A stretch of DNA of 61,533 nucleotides, from NCBI GenBank assembly GCA_022376515.1, contig WTXI01000221.1, positions 1 through 61,533 of the forward strand. Direction: 5' to 3'. A program made the translations under genes and the position numbers. The notes beneath the pieces are model-generated. The model made no database searches and was not told the origin of the DNA. It saw only the letters and a program-made list of their open reading frames with translations. Below, piece after piece: positions 58,010 through 61,533 of this stretch (position 1 is its first letter; each line of letters opens with the position of its first letter). This DNA is from Lactifluus volemus. Taxonomy: Eukaryota; Basidiomycota; Agaricomycetes; Russulales; Russulaceae.

Positions 58010-60272
58010 TGTCCCACTGGCAACCTGTACATCGAATCCTCAACGTAGGTGTCCATAACGTGGAGAACAGTCAAGGTATGTCACTTTCCGCTAGCCCTAC
58101 CCAATTCAACCACTTACGTGGACAACTAGATGTTGCCCCAAGCTGGGCTCAGATGGCCCAAAATCTGGAAAGGAAACCCAGATTTGCTGATAGCTCTGAG
58201 CCTCTCTTCTCCATGTATTGCAAGACGACAAAGGAAGACAATAAGAAGATTGAATGCTGGGTAAAAGGGTCGACAAAGTTGTTATTTTGGTCTGTGTCCC
58301 ATCTGTTTTTTCTTTCTATACCGCTCACACATCATATCAATATTACAGCTGGGCTTGTTCTCTACGTCCCTGGCTGCATTGCTTACCGTGACAGTTCAGG
58401 ACCTCAGGCAAAACCCGCAGGAGACCGCCAACTTCTATCTTGAGAATCTCTACAAGCTTCAATTTCTCGCCGATTCCAACGCACCTCTCCCTTCTACTCC
58501 GGCTCAGCCTCCTCCCTTTTCTGTCCCGAAATTCGCCATCTGGGTAAACTCACTCTTGTTCATGAGCTTATGTCTCAACATTTTTACTGCAATTCTGGCC
58601 CTGTCGATACGGATCATTTTTCCCAACACCTCCTCCAAGTTGAGTCTCCTCGGCTCAGCCCCCATTACCGGGCGCGGATAGAAGAAATGATTACCACCGA
58701 ATACAGCCACTCGCGGTGAGATGGGCGTTTTCAGTCATGTCCCACCTTTCCGCATGGGTTTTTCTTTGTCGGCCTTGCCGTATTTCTCTACAATGTCAAC
58801 CGAACTGTCTTCATTCCCGTCGTTTGTTGTGCAATCCTTTCCTTCATCGCATATTCCTCCATTACGGTTTGGCTGCAAGACGTAAGTGCATCCTGTTGAC
58901 GCCCTATTTGTATTCGCAGGTCAACTTGTTTGTTTGCAGGTTCCGGATAGGTCGAAATCATCGACGACGGTTGATGATTTTGTCTTGAAAAAACTATTCA
59001 AAAAGCTAGTCGAGGATTCCGATTTGTCCAATTCTTTCAGACCATCCCTGGCTTTTGCCGATCCTCGGTCGTCCATGACCCTCTAACCAGGGTCACTAAA
59101 TTGGGAAAAGAAAATCTTTGTACGGGTGTGAAGAGATTATTGGAACGTACTTGGTCATCCAAATTCCTCTCAGGCACGGAGAAGATGCAAACGACTGGTC
59201 GTCTGCGTCAACTTCGCTGATGCTACACGCCTCTCGGACGTAGCATTTTCAATCCTCAAAGACATATTCCCTCAAGACAGGCATGATGTGCTGCAGTCTG
59301 TCGAAATTGGCAATCTCTGAGAAGCCCGGGAAGTAGCGTCGAGCAGGAGGTCGGCAAAGAACAGGAGATCGGTTGTGTGCGCAAACCATTGTTGCTGGTA
59401 TCATTTCCAACGTTCAAGAAAGCAACAACGGTTGGGTTGCGCTTGCTGCAGGTCAACTAGGCAAATCCGAAGACGTGATTCGGGGCTATCTCAGACATGG
59501 CAATGACAACGTGTTACTTGCCAACCTGACCCACATCACTCGCCATATCTTTCACTCTTTGACGACAATCGGGATATGGCTGCGTCATCATCAACCGTAT
59601 TACCATCACTTTCCAAGTTCGACATACGAAATACGCTTCCTGAGCTGCAGGACGACTTCCGCTCCCTGTGGGATGAAATCGAACACGCGCCGACCGACGA
59701 ATTATTATGTATATTCGTGACAACTTGCTCAATCTCCATATCTCCTATCTCACGCTCAAGGCGACAGTGATATCTTGACTTCTACAGCGCCAGGTCCAAG
59801 TCATATCACCGTTGACGCAGCCGACGAGTCGTCACTCGGTGGTATCTCTGAACCAATGCGACGCCCTTCCACAGTTACTACATGGTCCGATCCTACTCCT
59901 CACGGAGGCCAGAGTCGTTCTGGTACTTCACAAGGCGTGGTCGCCGCTGCGACAACGGGAAATAATATTGCTAACAACCTGTCTAGAGACCACCTACGGT
60001 TCGGGATAACCCTGATAGCGCACCTCCCCGATGGTCACATCTCTCTCTTCCTCTACGACTCCAATGGCAGCATCTTTCGTTATCGCCCTCATGTTGCGGG
60101 CGCCGCACCCCTTATCGTGTATCACGATACTCAGGCCCGACCGATCCTCCAGTTGAGCTGGAAACGCTCAATGGTACACGTTGGTCGGATTCAGCTGGAA
60201 GTCGTGACCCATCGGAGAGTCCCCCAAGTCGTCTCATGGTTGAGACAATTTGACTCAGTCTCGACCTGCTGA
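58010..60272 (+). pseudogene. DUF6535 gene, copy E (decayed)
   Basis: Close copy of D with many lesions. Exon 1 (58010-58076) reads MSHWQPVHRILNVGVHNVEN. Exon 2 has SEPLFSMYCKTTKEDNKKIE. The membrane exon keeps FAIWVNSLLFMSLCLNIFTA, but its ATG is CTG and several frame changes follow (around 58620, 58710 and 58740). The soluble domain is split by stops (for example after SSMTL at ~59085) and frameshifts, and part of the Pro/Ser/Thr tail is deleted near 59770. It cannot make a normal protein. Confidence 0.85.
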
Positions 60273-61489
60273 TGGGCGTTTCAGCATTGTTTGTAAACCA
60301 TATTGACTATGCTGCAATGTATCACAGGTGACTGATATTGTTCTCCATACGATACATAGATCGATTTTCTCCTGCATTTTTGCTACTATCAAAAATATAA
60401 TCCGGGACTAACTGCCTGCCTCTCATTGCCATTCAACTATAATGTCTTCTGAAAAAGAGCGCCTCTGCCAGTGATCATTGTCCTCCCTTCCCGGTGGTCC
60501 GTCACTAACCCGATCGCTGAATGTGAGATAAATGCTGTACTCACGATATCCTCCCCGGGTTGCCCAACGAGAAAGGAAAATGAGACGATCCCTGAAGGCC
60601 CCGGTGGGGAAGCCTCCTGAAGCGGAACAGAGAGACATGGTGGCCGGCCACACACCTCCAAGTTGAACCTGGCGGTGGCGTTCACTGGTGGGGTGTAGGG
60701 AGATCGGCGCCCGTGCCTACAGACCCTGCACCTGAGACACAAAGCGTTTTGGTAACGTTATTGACCCGTGGTATGATCGTGCGCACGCCCTAAAGAGGTT
60801 ATAACGCCTGGTAACTCGGACACCCGCATGAGGAGGCTCAAACCTGCTTAAAATGGCGGTCGTACGCTGTACTGCTCAGCAGGGGGCGACTACGTGTTTT
60901 AGCATGAGTGGATGGGAGAGTGATTCAAAGGAGGGCTGTAAAATCGAGGAGAAATGGATCTCTGAAGGAAACGGTGACTGTGATTGTCCATATTTATGCT
61001 TCGCGGATGGAAAGAAAGAAAGAAAGAAAGCCGCTCATTGGCATCTTCTCCTGTCATGCTGCCTTGTGGTCTCTATAGCTGAGGACGATTCAGCGGGTGT
61101 GAAAATGCTGAGGCCTCGAGGTAGAAAATGTAGGGTATACATGCGTGCAGTGCGAGTGTGTACCTACTAGTATGTGGACATCTACTAGTACCTAATAGGG
61201 ATGTTGACAAAACCAATCGCTACAATTTACGAATACCAAAATGTCCTATCACCGAGATGTCAAGCGAGACTATCTCTAACAGTCTCACCATCTGCTGTCT
61301 TTGTCATGTCCGAGTCATCCCATTCCCTACTAGTAATGCTGTTTGTTGGTCGCAAGAATGCAACAGATTGATTCACTGACACGTAAGAAATGGCATGTCC
61401 CTTGAGGCGCTCGCGGTTGCACGTGCACCGAATCGATTGAAATTATCCCACAGCCCACGCTGAAACCTCTTCTTCTCCGTATCACACTA
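60273..61489. other. spacer after copy E; GAAA microsatellite
   Basis: It repeats the spacer of copy D to ~60740, then becomes unique. A short GAAA repeat is at 61010-61030. The frame at 60853-61170 has no recognisable domain. Confidence 0.5.
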
Positions 61490-61533
61490 ATGTCTCAAAC
61501 TGAACACCGGATCCTCAACTTGACCGATGAAAA
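61490..61533 (+). CDS. DUF6535 gene, copy F, 5' end only (cut by window edge)
   Basis: ATG at 61490 opens MSQTEHRILNLTDE, matching exon 1 of copies A-E (MSQTEHQ, MSQPEHRILNV). The rest lies beyond the window. It is the third head-to-tail unit of the right-hand array. Confidence 0.85.
   Translation, partial: MSQTEHRILNLTDE

Noticed and set aside
1..61533. tRNA or rRNA genes
   Set aside because: I saw no convincing tRNA A/B boxes with a cloverleaf and no rRNA-like sequence; a tRNAscan run would be needed to be sure.

Overview
The window looks like nuclear DNA of a mushroom-forming basidiomycete (Agaricomycetes). Introns are 50-90 bp with GT..AG ends. There is a NACHT-WD40 NLR gene, many copies of the DUF6535 membrane-protein family (to my knowledge a mushroom-lineage family), Agaricomycete-type kinase-like genes and a fungal-type ORMDL gene. 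It is a repeat-rich accessory region with one conserved two-gene anchor, VIR and ORM1, at 48.6-53.5 kb.

Layout. 1.5-6.4 kb: an intact six-exon NLR (1532 codons before the stop) with 14 nearly identical WD40 repeats. 6.6-7.4 kb: a broken fragment of condensin subunit 1. 8.2-9.9 kb (minus): a DUF6535 C-terminal fragment and a small P-loop GTPase with a degraded G3 motif. 9.9-11.9 kb (minus): an intact DUF6535 gene. 12-15.3 kb: two decayed DUF6535 copies. 16-17 kb (minus): a decayed retrotransposon gag. 17.3-19.3 kb: an intact DUF6535 gene ending in a GEGEI minisatellite. 20.3-21 kb: a truncated DUF6535 copy. 21.5-22.7 kb: a decayed kinase gene. 23.1-24.4 kb: three related hairpins, an RRP4 (exosome) fragment and a tandem duplication. 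25.4 kb: a MITE-like inverted repeat.

From 25.8 to 52.7 kb lies a complex tandem segmental duplication. The ancestral unit can be read as kinase-like(-) / DUF6535(-) / Clr2-like(+) / virilizer(-). The left copy has kinase K2, DUF6535-A, a Clr2-like gene split by a 3.5-kb TIR transposon, and only the 3' tail of virilizer. That tail joins, exactly at the target-site duplication of a second 2.6-kb TIR transposon, to a truncated kinase K3 and DUF6535-B. After a unique kilobase come DUF6535-C, an intact Clr2-like gene and the full virilizer gene. Both transposons appear to carry host gene fragments (IRE1-like in the first; FET3-like and LHS1-like in the second).

Virilizer (m6A writer scaffold) and ORM1 (sphingolipid regulator) are divergently transcribed from a ~90-bp promoter gap. 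From 54 kb to the end is a head-to-tail array of DUF6535 units: D with one frameshift, E decayed, F cut by the window edge. In total I count five intact DUF6535 genes, one nearly intact, one partial at the edge, and at least five fragments or pseudogenes. The function of DUF6535 is unknown. Its expansion beside an NLR with diversifying repeats and a GTPase suggests a recognition or incompatibility-type locus, but that is inference only.
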